Source: Pseudomonas lini | Lineage (GTDB): Bacteria > Pseudomonadota > Gammaproteobacteria > Pseudomonadales > Pseudomonadaceae | DNA length: 64,000 nucleotides | Direction: 5' to 3' | Assembly: GCF_001042905.1 (NCBI RefSeq) | Contig: NZ_JYLB01000015.1 | Coordinates: 1-64,000, forward strand | Part shown: in pieces, positions 42,892-51,122 of the stretch | Numbering within the stretch: the first letter of the stretch is position 1 | How the letters are laid out: each line of letters begins with the position of its first letter | Notes under the pieces: generated by a model | What the model saw: only the letters and a program-made list of their open reading frames with translations | Databases searched by the model: none | What the model was told of the DNA's origin: nothing | Made by a program: the position numbers and the translations under genes

Positions 42892-45285
42892 ATGCATTTT
42901 CGCTGCCTGTGGGTTATCGGCTGTTTATGGTTTCCCTTGATGGGCTGGGCGGCGCCCGCGCCACCGGCGCACGTCGTGCACCTGTCGCCAGCGCAACAGC
43001 AATGGCTGGCGCAGCATGGCGAGTTGCGGGTCGGAGTGGTGTTGCAAACGCCCTATGCCCAATACGATCGCCGCTTGCAGCGCCTGTCCGGGGTTAACAT
43101 CGAGCTGATGAAGTGGCTGGCCAAGGCACTCAAGATCGAACTGAGCTGGCGTAATTATCCTGATCTTGCGCAACTGGAAGCCGCAGCGCGTGAAGGCGAT
43201 ATCGATATCGCGCCAGGGCTGACGCAAACCCCCGCGGCATTGCGACTCTGGCAATTTTCCGACCCTTACATGCGGGTGCCGCAACTGGTGGTCAGCGCCC
43301 AGAAAAGCACCGGTGCGGTAGAGCTGGAAAAACTCGACAGCCAGACCCGCGTCGCGGTGCGCATGCCCAGCGTCACCGCCGATTATCTGCGCAGCAATTA
43401 TCCCCATCTGAACCTGCAAGGCGTGCCTCTGGAGCGCCAGGCGCTGCAACTGTTGTTGAGTCAGCAGGCTGGTTACGCCGTGGTCGATGAAGCGCAGTTC
43501 GGGCGTCTGTCTGTCGAGCCTGAATTCTCCGGGCTGGCGGTGGTGGGCGATATCGGTTTCCCGCAACTGCTGCGCGTGGCCACGCGCCGGGACTGGCCGG
43601 AGTTGGCCGGCATCGTCGAAAGCGCGCTGCGAGCGATCCCGGCCAAGGACCTGGAGCAACTGCACAATCAATGGCTGCAACCCAAGTATCCGCGGCTGTC
43701 CGAGTCGCCGGGTTTCTGGCAAAACCTCAGCCTGCTCTTGGTGATGTTATTGCTGAGCAGCATGGCCATTGTGTTCTGGCAACGTCGTCAGCAACACAGC
43801 CTGGAGCAACGCTTGCTGGCGGCGCGCGAAGACATTGCCCTGCGCGAGGCCAGCGAAGAGGCCTTGCGCCTCACGCAGTTTTCCATCGATCAGAGCACTG
43901 TCGGCATCCTCTGGGTCAACTGGGACAGCCATGTGCGTTACGCCAACCGGGCGGCCGAAACCATGCTCGGCTACCCGGCGGGCGGGATCATTGATCGGCC
44001 ATTGATCGACTTCGAGCCCGGTTTGCACATGGACCGCTGGCTGAGCCTGTGGAAACGCGCCCGGGCCAGTGAAGAAGGGCCGCAAAGTTTCGAAACCAAT
44101 TGCGTGCGAGCGGACGGCAGTATTCTGCCGGCGGATGTTTCGTTGAGCTTCTTGCGCTTTCGCGACGGCGAATACCTGGTGGTTTACCTCAATGACGTCA
44201 CCGAGCGTCGTCGCGCCCTGGCCGCATTGCAGGAGAGCGAGGCGAGGCTGCAAGGGATCGCCGCCAACGTGCCCGGCCTGGTCTTTCGTCTGGAACGCGC
44301 GCCGGTGACCGGGCAGATCGACTTTGCCTACATCAGTGAAGGCAGCGAGAGTCTGGTGGGGTACTCGCCGGCCACTCTGGCCCATCGGGACAAAGGCCTG
44401 CGCAGTCTGGTGCATCCGGACGACAAGGCCAGTTACCATCAGACTCAGGACCATGCGCTGGACACCGACAGCGACTGGTCGTGGCAGGGACGGATTCTGA
44501 CCCGTCAGGGCGAGCAGCGCTGGGCCGAGATCAAGGCCATCACCCGCCGGCTCGAAGATGGCGCCTATGTCTGGGACGGAATCGTCTGGGACATCACCGA
44601 GAGCAAGCGCATCGAACTGGAACTGGCCAGCTCCCGCGAGCAATTGCGCGAGTTGTCCGCCCACCTGGAGAGCGTCCGGGAAGAGGAAAAGGCGCGCATC
44701 GCCCGGGAAGTTCACGACGAGTTGGGTCAGATGTTGACCGTGCTAAAGCTGGAAACATCCATGTGCGAACTGGCCTACGCCCAGCTCGACCCGGGCCTGC
44801 ACGAGCGCTTGAACAGCATGAAGCGCTTGATCGCTCAACTGTTTCAACTGGTGCGGGATGTGGCCACGGCGCTACGGCCGCCGATTCTCGATGCCGGGAT
44901 CGCCTCGGCCATCGAGTGGCAGGCGCGGCGGTTCGAGGCGCGCACGCAGATCCCGTGTCTGGTGCAAGTGCCGGATAACTTGCCGGTGCTCAGCGACGCC
45001 AAGGCCATCGGGCTGTTCCGCATCCTTCAGGAAGCGCTGACCAATGTCATGCGCCACGCCCAGGCGCATACTGTTGAACTGACGCTGACCCTTGAGGGCA
45101 ATGAACTCTGTCTGACTGTCAGCGATGATGGCGTAGGATTTGTCGCCGCCACTGGCAGGCCGACATCCTTCGGTGTGGTCGGCATGCGTGAGCGGGTGTT
45201 GATCATGGGCGGGCAGTTGTCGCTTGAGAGTGAACCGGGGGAGGGCACGACCCTGAGTGTGCGAGTGCCACTGGATGAAGCCTGA
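42892..45285 (+). CDS. agtS: AgtS-like hybrid sensor histidine kinase (SBP_bac_3, PAS, PAS, HisKA_3)
   Basis: 797 residues from the ATG at 42892. Sec signal, periplasmic SBP_bac_3 domain (about 30-270), one membrane helix (LSLLLVMLLLSSMAIVFW), two PAS domains, then a NarX-type kinase: phosphoacceptor His in IAREVHDELGQML, N-box LFRILQEALTNVMRHA and G-box DDGVGF. It likely senses a solute directly in the periplasm. Position upstream of a NarL-type regulator and the agt transporter matches PA0600 (agtS) of P. aeruginosa, reported to respond to GABA/5-aminovalerate. The symbol is by synteny. Confidence 0.85.
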   Translation: MHFRCLWVIGCLWFPLMGWAAPAPPAHVVHLSPAQQQWLAQHGELRVGVVLQTPYAQYDRRLQRLSGVNIELMKWLAKALKIELSWRNYPDLAQLEAAAREGDIDIAPGLTQTPAALRLWQFSDPYMRVPQLVVSAQKSTGAVELEKLDSQTRVAVRMPSVTADYLRSNYPHLNLQGVPLERQALQLLLSQQAGYAVVDEAQFGRLSVEPEFSGLAVVGDIGFPQLLRVATRRDWPELAGIVESALRAIPAKDLEQLHNQWLQPKYPRLSESPGFWQNLSLLLVMLLLSSMAIVFWQRRQQHSLEQRLLAAREDIALREASEEALRLTQFSIDQSTVGILWVNWDSHVRYANRAAETMLGYPAGGIIDRPLIDFEPGLHMDRWLSLWKRARASEEGPQSFETNCVRADGSILPADVSLSFLRFRDGEYLVVYLNDVTERRRALAALQESEARLQGIAANVPGLVFRLERAPVTGQIDFAYISEGSESLVGYSPATLAHRDKGLRSLVHPDDKASYHQTQDHALDTDSDWSWQGRILTRQGEQRWAEIKAITRRLEDGAYVWDGIVWDITESKRIELELASSREQLRELSAHLESVREEEKARIAREVHDELGQMLTVLKLETSMCELAYAQLDPGLHERLNSMKRLIAQLFQLVRDVATALRPPILDAGIASAIEWQARRFEARTQIPCLVQVPDNLPVLSDAKAIGLFRILQEALTNVMRHAQAHTVELTLTLEGNELCLTVSDDGVGFVAATGRPTSFGVVGMRERVLIMGGQLSLESEPGEGTTLSVRVPLDEA

Positions 45286-45312
45286 TGGTTTTAAGTTGCT
45301 TGGACTGGCGCC

Positions 45313-45377
45313 TTCGCGGGCAAGCCCGCTCCCACAGGGGGAACGCATTCCAAATGTGGGAGCGGGCTTGCCCGCGA
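45313..45377. repeat. REPIN between agtS and agtR (GTGGGAGCGGG class)
   Basis: Inverted pair of GTGGGAGCGGGCTTGCCCGC with a short ~20-bp spacer, lying between two genes of one probable transcript and just before the agtR ribosome site. Confidence 0.9.
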
Positions 45378-45415
45378 TAGATCTTGGCTCTGACATAACA
45401 AGAATGGAGAAGAAC

Positions 45416-46045
45416 GTGATCCGTGTACTGGTAGCCGAAGACCACACCATCGTTCGCGAAGGCATCAAGAAATTGATCGGCCTGGCCAAGGACTTGCTGG
45501 TGGTAGGGGAGGCGAGCAATGGCGAGCAGTTGCTCGAGACCTTGCGCCATGTTCCCTGCAAAGTGGTGTTGCTGGATATCTCCATGCCAGGGGTCAACGG
45601 CCTGGAAGCGATTCCACGGATTCGCGCACTGAACAATCCCCCGGCGATTCTGGTGTTGTCGATGCACGACGAAGCGCAAATGGCCGCACGAGCGTTAAAG
45701 GTCGGCGCCGCAGGCTATGCGACCAAGGACAGCGATCCGGCATTGCTGCTGACGGCAATCCGCAAAGTGGCGGCGGGCGGGCGATACATCGACCCGGACC
45801 TGGCCGACCGCATGGTCTTTGAAGTCGGCCTGACGGATTCACGGCCGTTGCACTCGTTGCTGTCGGAGCGTGAGTTCTCGGTATTTGAACGCCTGGCCCA
45901 AGGCGCCAACGTCAACGACATCGCCCAGCAACTGGCCCTGAGCAGCAAAACCATCAGCACCCACAAGGCGCGGCTGATGCAGAAACTCAATATCACCTCC
46001 CTGGCCGAACTGGTGAAGTACGCGATGGAGCACAAACTCCTCTGA
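45416..46045 (+). CDS. agtR: AgtR-like NarL/LuxR response regulator
   Basis: 209 residues from GTG 45416, with ATGGAGAAG seven bases before; an ATG at 45404 is possible. The frame extends back to 45257 but runs through a REPIN, so that is not coding. The receiver has acidic pocket E8-D9, phosphorylation site D54 (VVLLDISMPG) and a conserved Lys (YATKDSD). The C-terminal helix-turn-helix is NDIAQQLALSSKTISTHK. Partner of AgtS; predicted to control agtABCD, whose upstream region has a good palindrome. Confidence 0.87.
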   Translation: MIRVLVAEDHTIVREGIKKLIGLAKDLLVVGEASNGEQLLETLRHVPCKVVLLDISMPGVNGLEAIPRIRALNNPPAILVLSMHDEAQMAARALKVGAAGYATKDSDPALLLTAIRKVAAGGRYIDPDLADRMVFEVGLTDSRPLHSLLSEREFSVFERLAQGANVNDIAQQLALSSKTISTHKARLMQKLNITSLAELVKYAMEHKLL

Positions 46046-46076
46046 CACGCCCCTTCCACGGGTTCACTGCAAATCC

Positions 46077-46168
46077 CTGTGGGAGCGGGCTTGCCCGCGA
46101 TTGCGATTTGTCCGTCGATAAGATTCTGAATGTTCCACCGTCATCGCGGGCAAGCCCGCTCCCACAGG
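46077..46168. repeat. REPIN between agtR and agtA (GTGGGAGCGGG class)
   Basis: Inverted REPs at 46077-46100 and 46143-46168 with a ~42-bp spacer. The region 46046-46411 contains this element, then about 240 bp of probable agtA regulatory DNA and no gene. Confidence 0.9.
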
Positions 46169-46285
46169 AAGGCGGTGGCATGTCCATTTGCGACATGCAC
46201 ACAAAGCCGCTTTTGCCTGTTTTTGCGGCTTGCAGCTCACCGCCTGTCGCGATCCCGAATCGACATATCCATCCCCGCCATCCTT

Positions 46286-46301
46286 GTAGGGCAATCCCTA
46301 C
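46286..46301. promoter_or_regulatory. Palindrome GTAGGG-CAAT-CCCTAC upstream of agtA, candidate AgtR operator
   Basis: A perfect 6+6 inverted repeat with a 4-bp spacer, about 110 bp before the agtA start. Spacing and symmetry suit a NarL-type dimer. I saw no second copy in the window. Binding by AgtR is inferred from position only. Confidence 0.5.
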
Positions 46302-46411
46302 CCCCAATCTTCCATCCGGCTGAGGCGATTCTCTCCTGCGCCCCGATTTGCGCCGCTCCCAGCGTCCACTAGGCTTAGTCCACAGCAGTCATCAATAACA
46401 AAGGTGTGGGT

Positions 46412-47536
46412 ATGAGCCAGGTTGATTCAAGCGCAGGGGCCAGCGATATTCTGGTCAGCTTTCGTGGAGTGCAAAAGAGCTACGACGGCGAGAACCTGAT
46501 CGTCAAAGACCTCAACCTGGATATTCGCAAAGGCGAATTCCTCACCTTGCTCGGGCCGTCCGGCTCCGGCAAGACCACCAGTCTGATGATGCTCGCCGGT
46601 TTCGAAACACCGACCGCCGGGGAGATTCAACTGGCCGGGCGTTCCATCAACAACGTGCCGCCGCATAAACGCGACATCGGCATGGTGTTCCAGAACTACG
46701 CGTTGTTCCCGCACATGACGGTCGCCGAGAACCTGGCGTTCCCGCTGACCGTGCGCGGCTTGAACAAAAGCGACGTCAGTGACCGGGTCAAGCGTGTTTT
46801 GAGCATGGTTCAGCTCGACACCTTCGCCCAGCGTTATCCGGCGCAACTGTCCGGCGGTCAGCAGCAGCGTGTGGCCCTGGCTCGCGCCCTGGTGTTCGAA
46901 CCGCAACTGGTGCTGATGGACGAACCTCTCGGCGCACTGGACAAACAACTGCGCGAACACATGCAGATGGAAATCAAACACCTGCACCAGCGCCTCGGTG
47001 TGACCGTGGTCTACGTGACCCACGACCAGGGCGAAGCCCTGACCATGTCCGACCGTGTAGCGGTGTTCCACCAGGGCGAGATTCAGCAGATCGCGCCACC
47101 GCGCTCCCTCTATGAAGAACCGAAAAACACCTTCGTCGCCAACTTCATCGGCGAGAACAACCGTCTCAATGGCCGCTTGCACAGCCACACCGGCGACCGC
47201 TGCGTGGTTGAGCTCGGTCGCGGCGAAAAGGTTGAAGCCCTGGCGGTCAATGTTGGCAAGACCGGCGAGCCCGTCACGTTGTCGATTCGCCCGGAGCGCG
47301 TGAGCCTCAATGGTTCGAGCGAGTCCTGCGTCAACCGCTTCTCAGGGAGGGTGGCGGAATTCATCTATCTGGGCGACCACGTCCGGGTTCGCCTGGAAGT
47401 CTGCGGCAAGACCGACTTCTTTGTGAAACAACCGATTGCCGAGCTCGATCCCGCGCTCGCTGTCGGCGATGTGGTACCGCTTGGCTGGCAGGTCGAACAC
47501 GTTCGCGCGCTCGACCCACTTTTAGAGGCGCATTGA
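46412..47536 (+). CDS. agtA: AgtA-like ABC transporter ATPase (PotA family)
   Basis: 374 residues from the ATG at 46412 (AAGGTG upstream). Walker A GPSGSGKTT at 48-56, signature LSGGQQQR, Walker B VLMDEPLGALD, switch His in VYVTHDQGEAL, and a C-terminal TOBE region. It powers import together with the AgtB binding protein and AgtC/AgtD permeases. Polyamine-type by family. The 5-aminovalerate/GABA assignment is by synteny with PA0603-PA0606 next to rpe-gph-trpE. Confidence 0.87.
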   Translation: MSQVDSSAGASDILVSFRGVQKSYDGENLIVKDLNLDIRKGEFLTLLGPSGSGKTTSLMMLAGFETPTAGEIQLAGRSINNVPPHKRDIGMVFQNYALFPHMTVAENLAFPLTVRGLNKSDVSDRVKRVLSMVQLDTFAQRYPAQLSGGQQQRVALARALVFEPQLVLMDEPLGALDKQLREHMQMEIKHLHQRLGVTVVYVTHDQGEALTMSDRVAVFHQGEIQQIAPPRSLYEEPKNTFVANFIGENNRLNGRLHSHTGDRCVVELGRGEKVEALAVNVGKTGEPVTLSIRPERVSLNGSSESCVNRFSGRVAEFIYLGDHVRVRLEVCGKTDFFVKQPIAELDPALAVGDVVPLGWQVEHVRALDPLLEAH

Positions 47537-47584
47537 TCGCCCCCCTGCTTCACCAACACTAACCCTGCAGTTGGAGAACAATAA

Positions 47585-48628
47585 ATGTTGAGATCCCTGA
47601 AGTTCACAGCCCTGACACTGGGCCTGATGGGTGCGGCACACGCAATGGCCGCCGGCCCTGATCTGACCGTGGTGTCCTTTGGCGGGGCGAACAAGGCCGC
47701 GCAGGTCAAGGCCTTCTACGCACCGTGGGAAGCGGCGGGCAACGGCAAAATCATCGCTGGCGAATACAACGGTGAGATGGCCAAGGTCAAAGCCATGGTC
47801 GACACCAAGAGCGTGTCCTGGGACCTGGTGGAAGTTGAATCGCCAGAACTGTCCCGTGGTTGCGACGAGGACATGTTCGAGCAGCTTGATCCGAAGTTGT
47901 TCGGCAAGACCGAAGACTACGTCAAAGGTGCTATCCAGCCGTGCGGCGTGGGCTTCTTCGTGTGGTCGACCGTGTTGGCTTACAACGCCGACAAACTGGC
48001 TTCCGCACCGACCAGTTGGGTGGATTTCTGGGACACCAAGAAATTCCCGGGCAAGCGCGGCTTGCGTAAAGGCGCCAAGTACACCCTGGAATTCGCACTG
48101 ATGGCTGACGGCGTTGCGCCGAAAGACGTCTACAAAGTACTGGCTGGCAAGGATGGTCAGGACCGTGCGTTCAAGAAACTTGATGAGCTCAAGCCAAGCA
48201 TTCAGTGGTGGGAAGCCGGTGCACAACCGCCGCAATACCTCGCCTCCGGTGACGTGGTCATGAGCTCGGCCTACAACGGCCGGATCGCGGCGGTACAGAA
48301 AGAAAGCAACCTGAAGGTGGTGTGGAACGGCGGTATCTACGACTTCGACGCATGGGCGATTCCAAAAGGCCTGGATAAAACCCGTGCTGAAGCGGCGAAG
48401 AAATTCATCGCGTTCTCGGTGGCTCCGCAGCAGCAGAAGACCTACTCGGAAAACATCGCCTACGGTCCGGCCAACACCCAAGCCGTGCCTTTGCTGTCCA
48501 AGGATGTCCTGAAAGACATGCCGACCACCCCGGAAAACATCGCCAACCAGGTGCAGATCGACGTCAGTTTCTGGGCTGACAACGGCGAGCAACTGGAGCA
48601 GCGCTTCAATTCCTGGGCTGCAAAATAA
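47585..48628 (+). CDS. agtB: AgtB-like periplasmic binding protein
   Basis: 347 residues with a Sec signal (LKFTALTLGLMGAAHAMA) and the cluster-D/PotD-type solute-binding fold (LTVVSFGGANKAAQVKAF at the mature start). It captures the substrate for AgtACD. It differs clearly from the orphan PotF-like protein at 10064. A REPIN separates it from the permease genes, which could stabilise the 5' part of the mRNA and raise binding-protein yield. Confidence 0.88.
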   Translation: MLRSLKFTALTLGLMGAAHAMAAGPDLTVVSFGGANKAAQVKAFYAPWEAAGNGKIIAGEYNGEMAKVKAMVDTKSVSWDLVEVESPELSRGCDEDMFEQLDPKLFGKTEDYVKGAIQPCGVGFFVWSTVLAYNADKLASAPTSWVDFWDTKKFPGKRGLRKGAKYTLEFALMADGVAPKDVYKVLAGKDGQDRAFKKLDELKPSIQWWEAGAQPPQYLASGDVVMSSAYNGRIAAVQKESNLKVVWNGGIYDFDAWAIPKGLDKTRAEAAKKFIAFSVAPQQQKTYSENIAYGPANTQAVPLLSKDVLKDMPTTPENIANQVQIDVSFWADNGEQLEQRFNSWAAK

Positions 48629-48654
48629 GACCACCCCGTGGGCTTATCCACTCT

Positions 48655-48747
48655 TGTAGGAGCGAGGCTTGCCCGCGAAGACGTCAGCACATTCAACATC
48701 AATGTTGACTGACACGCAGCTTTCGCGGGCAAGCCTCGCTCCTACAG
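48655..48747. repeat. REPIN between agtB and agtC (GTAGGAGCGAGG class)
   Basis: Inverted REP pair. Its spacer contains ACATTCAACATCAATGTTGA, nearly the same as the spacer of the REPIN at 55415, whose arms are of the other class. Confidence 0.9.
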
Positions 48748-48835
48748 GGGTGATGTGTAGCTAACAAGAACAGAGGTGGCATCCCGGATGTGGAATGCCA
48801 CCCTCTGTAACGATCAAAGATTTCCGGAGTACGCC

Positions 48836-50083
48836 ATGGCCACCGCCATTCCCCTGAACGCGGGCACTGACCCCACCTTGAAGCAGCGGCTCAAGCACGC
48901 CGAGCGGATCAACCGCTGGAAAGCACAAGCCTTGATCGCGCCGTTGGTGCTGTTTCTGTTGCTGGTGTTCCTGGTGCCGATCGTGGCGCTGCTCTACAAA
49001 AGCGTCGGTAACCCGGAGGTGGTCGGCGCCATGCCGCGCACCGTGGCCGCCATCGCCAGTTGGGATGGCCGAGGCCTGCCGGCAGAGCCTGTGTACAAGG
49101 CCGCCAGCGAAGACCTCGCCGAAGCCCGCAAGAATCAGACCTTGGGCGACTTGTCCAAGCGCTTGAACATGGAGTTGGCCGGCTACCGCAGCCTGCTGAC
49201 CAAAACCGCACGCGCCTTGCCGTTCGCCACGGAGCCGGCTTCTTATAAGGAAGCATTGGAAGGCCTCGACGAGCGCTGGGGCGATCCGGCCTATTGGCAG
49301 GTTGTGCGCCGCAACACCAGTAATGTGACACCTTATTACTTGCTGGCCGCCGTCGATCATCGTATCGACGACCTCGGCGAAGTGGCCCCGGCCACCCCCG
49401 ACCAGGCGATCTACCTCGACATCTTTGCCCGGACCTTCTGGATGGGCCTGATCATCACCGTGATCTGCCTGGTGCTGGCCTATCCGTTGGCCTACCTGCT
49501 GGCGAACTTGCCATCGCGGCAAAGCAACCTGCTGATGATTCTGGTGCTGTTGCCGTTCTGGACCTCGATTCTGGTGCGGGTCGCTGCGTGGATCGTGTTG
49601 CTGCAATCGGGCGGCTTGATCAACAGCGGCCTGATGGCCATGGGCATTATCGATAAGCCGTTGGAGCTGGTGTTCAATCGCACCGGGGTCTACATCTCGA
49701 TGGTGCACATCCTGCTGCCGTTCATGATTTTGCCGATCTACAGCGTGATGAAAGGCATCTCACCGACGTACATGCGTGCAGCGATTTCCCTCGGCTGCCA
49801 CCCGTTCGCCAGTTTCTGGCGGGTGTATTTCCCGCAGACCTATGCCGGTGTCGGTGCCGGTTGCCTGTTGGTGTTCATCCTCGCCATCGGCTACTACATC
49901 ACCCCGGCGTTGCTGGGCAGCCCGAACGATCAGATGGTCAGTTATTTCGTCGCCTTCTACACCAACACCAGCATCAACTGGGGCATGGCGACCGCACTCG
50001 GTGGGCTGTTGCTGCTGGCGACCGTGGTGCTTTATCTGATTTACAGCTGGCTGGTGGGCGCCAGTCGCCTGCGCCTGAGCTAA
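48836..50083 (+). CDS. agtC: AgtC-like ABC permease with a large periplasmic loop (PotB type)
   Basis: 415 residues from the ATG at 48836 (CCGGAG upstream); an in-frame GTG at 48776 is rejected. TM1 is at about 30-55. About 150 mostly polar residues follow before TM2 near 210, longer than in PotB and presumably periplasmic. The EAA-type loop with AAISLGCHPFASFWRVYFP, which contacts the ATPase, lies near 320. The extra loop may help dock the binding protein. Confidence 0.87.
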   Translation: MATAIPLNAGTDPTLKQRLKHAERINRWKAQALIAPLVLFLLLVFLVPIVALLYKSVGNPEVVGAMPRTVAAIASWDGRGLPAEPVYKAASEDLAEARKNQTLGDLSKRLNMELAGYRSLLTKTARALPFATEPASYKEALEGLDERWGDPAYWQVVRRNTSNVTPYYLLAAVDHRIDDLGEVAPATPDQAIYLDIFARTFWMGLIITVICLVLAYPLAYLLANLPSRQSNLLMILVLLPFWTSILVRVAAWIVLLQSGGLINSGLMAMGIIDKPLELVFNRTGVYISMVHILLPFMILPIYSVMKGISPTYMRAAISLGCHPFASFWRVYFPQTYAGVGAGCLLVFILAIGYYITPALLGSPNDQMVSYFVAFYTNTSINWGMATALGGLLLLATVVLYLIYSWLVGASRLRLS

Positions 50084-50095
50084 GGGGAGAATGAA

Positions 50096-50920
50096 ATGCT
50101 GAGTCCTTATATGTCGCCCATCGAACGGGTGTGGTTCTACGGTTTGCGGATTCTCTGTGGCTTGATTTTGTTGTTCCTGATCCTGCCGGTGCTGGTGATC
50201 ATTCCGCTGTCGTTCAACTCGGGGAGTTTTCTGGTCTATCCGCTGCAAGGCTTCTCGCTGCACTGGTACCAGGACTTCTTTGCTTCGGCGGAATGGATGC
50301 GTTCGTTGAAGAACAGCATGATCGTGGCCCCGGCAGCGACGGTACTGGCGATGATCTTCGGCACGCTGGCGGCAATCGGCCTGACCCGGGGTGACTTTCC
50401 CGGCAAGGCGCTGGTGATGGCGCTGGTAGTTTCGCCGATGGTGGTGCCGGTGGTGATCATTGGTGTGGCGAGCTATCTGTTCTTTGCGCCGCTGGGGTTG
50501 GGCAACAGCTTTTTCTCACTGATCGTGGTGCATGCGGTGTTGGGCGTGCCGTTTGTGATCATTACGGTGTCGGCGACGTTGCAGGGGTTTAACCAGAACC
50601 TGGTGCGGGCCGCTGCAAGCCTTGGGGCTTCGCCGCTGACCGCGTTTCGTCGGGTGACCTTGCCGTTGATTGCGCCGGGCGTGATTTCCGGTGCGCTGTT
50701 TGCCTTTGCCACTTCGTTCGATGAAGTGGTGGTGACGTTGTTCCTCGCCGGTCCCGAACAAGCGACCTTGCCTCGGCAGATGTTCAGCGGTATCCGCGAA
50801 AACCTCAGCCCGACGATCGCCGCTGCCGCGACGCTGTTGATTGCGTTCTCGGTGATCCTGTTGCTGACGCTGGAATGGCTGCGCGGGCGCAGCGAAAAAC
50901 TGCGCACCGCCCAGGTCTGA
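50096..50920 (+). CDS. agtD: AgtD-like ABC permease (PotC type)
   Basis: 274 residues, six predicted membrane helices, with the EAA-type loop AAASLGASPLTAFRRVTLPL near 175-195. It pairs with AgtC. The gap from agtC is 12 bp and contains GGGGAG. The C-terminus ends in a charged tail (LRGRSEKLRTAQV). A large inverted repeat follows immediately. Confidence 0.88.
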   Translation: MLSPYMSPIERVWFYGLRILCGLILLFLILPVLVIIPLSFNSGSFLVYPLQGFSLHWYQDFFASAEWMRSLKNSMIVAPAATVLAMIFGTLAAIGLTRGDFPGKALVMALVVSPMVVPVVIIGVASYLFFAPLGLGNSFFSLIVVHAVLGVPFVIITVSATLQGFNQNLVRAAASLGASPLTAFRRVTLPLIAPGVISGALFAFATSFDEVVVTLFLAGPEQATLPRQMFSGIRENLSPTIAAAATLLIAFSVILLLTLEWLRGRSEKLRTAQV

Positions 50921-50930
50921 CGCGGTCCCC

Positions 50931-51009
50931 TGCAGGAGCTGCCGAAGGTTGCGATCTTTTGACTTTGATTTTTAAGATCAAAAGATCGCAGCCTTCGGCA
51001 GCTCCTACA
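50931..51009. repeat. Inverted repeat with 32-nt arms, non-REP class
   Basis: TGCAGGAGCTGCCGAAGGTT... (50931-50962) and its near-complement (50978-51009; two mismatches) enclose a 15-base AT-rich loop. It differs from the REP core but has the same GGAGC-GC style and resembles other intergenic repeats of fluorescent pseudomonads. It may terminate agtABCD transcription. Confidence 0.8.
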
Positions 51010-51122
51010 GTTGTTTTGTGTGGTTTTCGGGATTTACATTCATTCACCAATTCAATAGCAGACAAACCCCAATCCCCAGCTACTATTGTGCCCAGCTCCC
51101 CTATCTATAAGAGGCTGCGCAC

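Noticed and set aside
45257..45415. N-terminal extension of AgtR
   Set aside because: Translates through a REPIN; GTG 45416 has a proper ribosome site.
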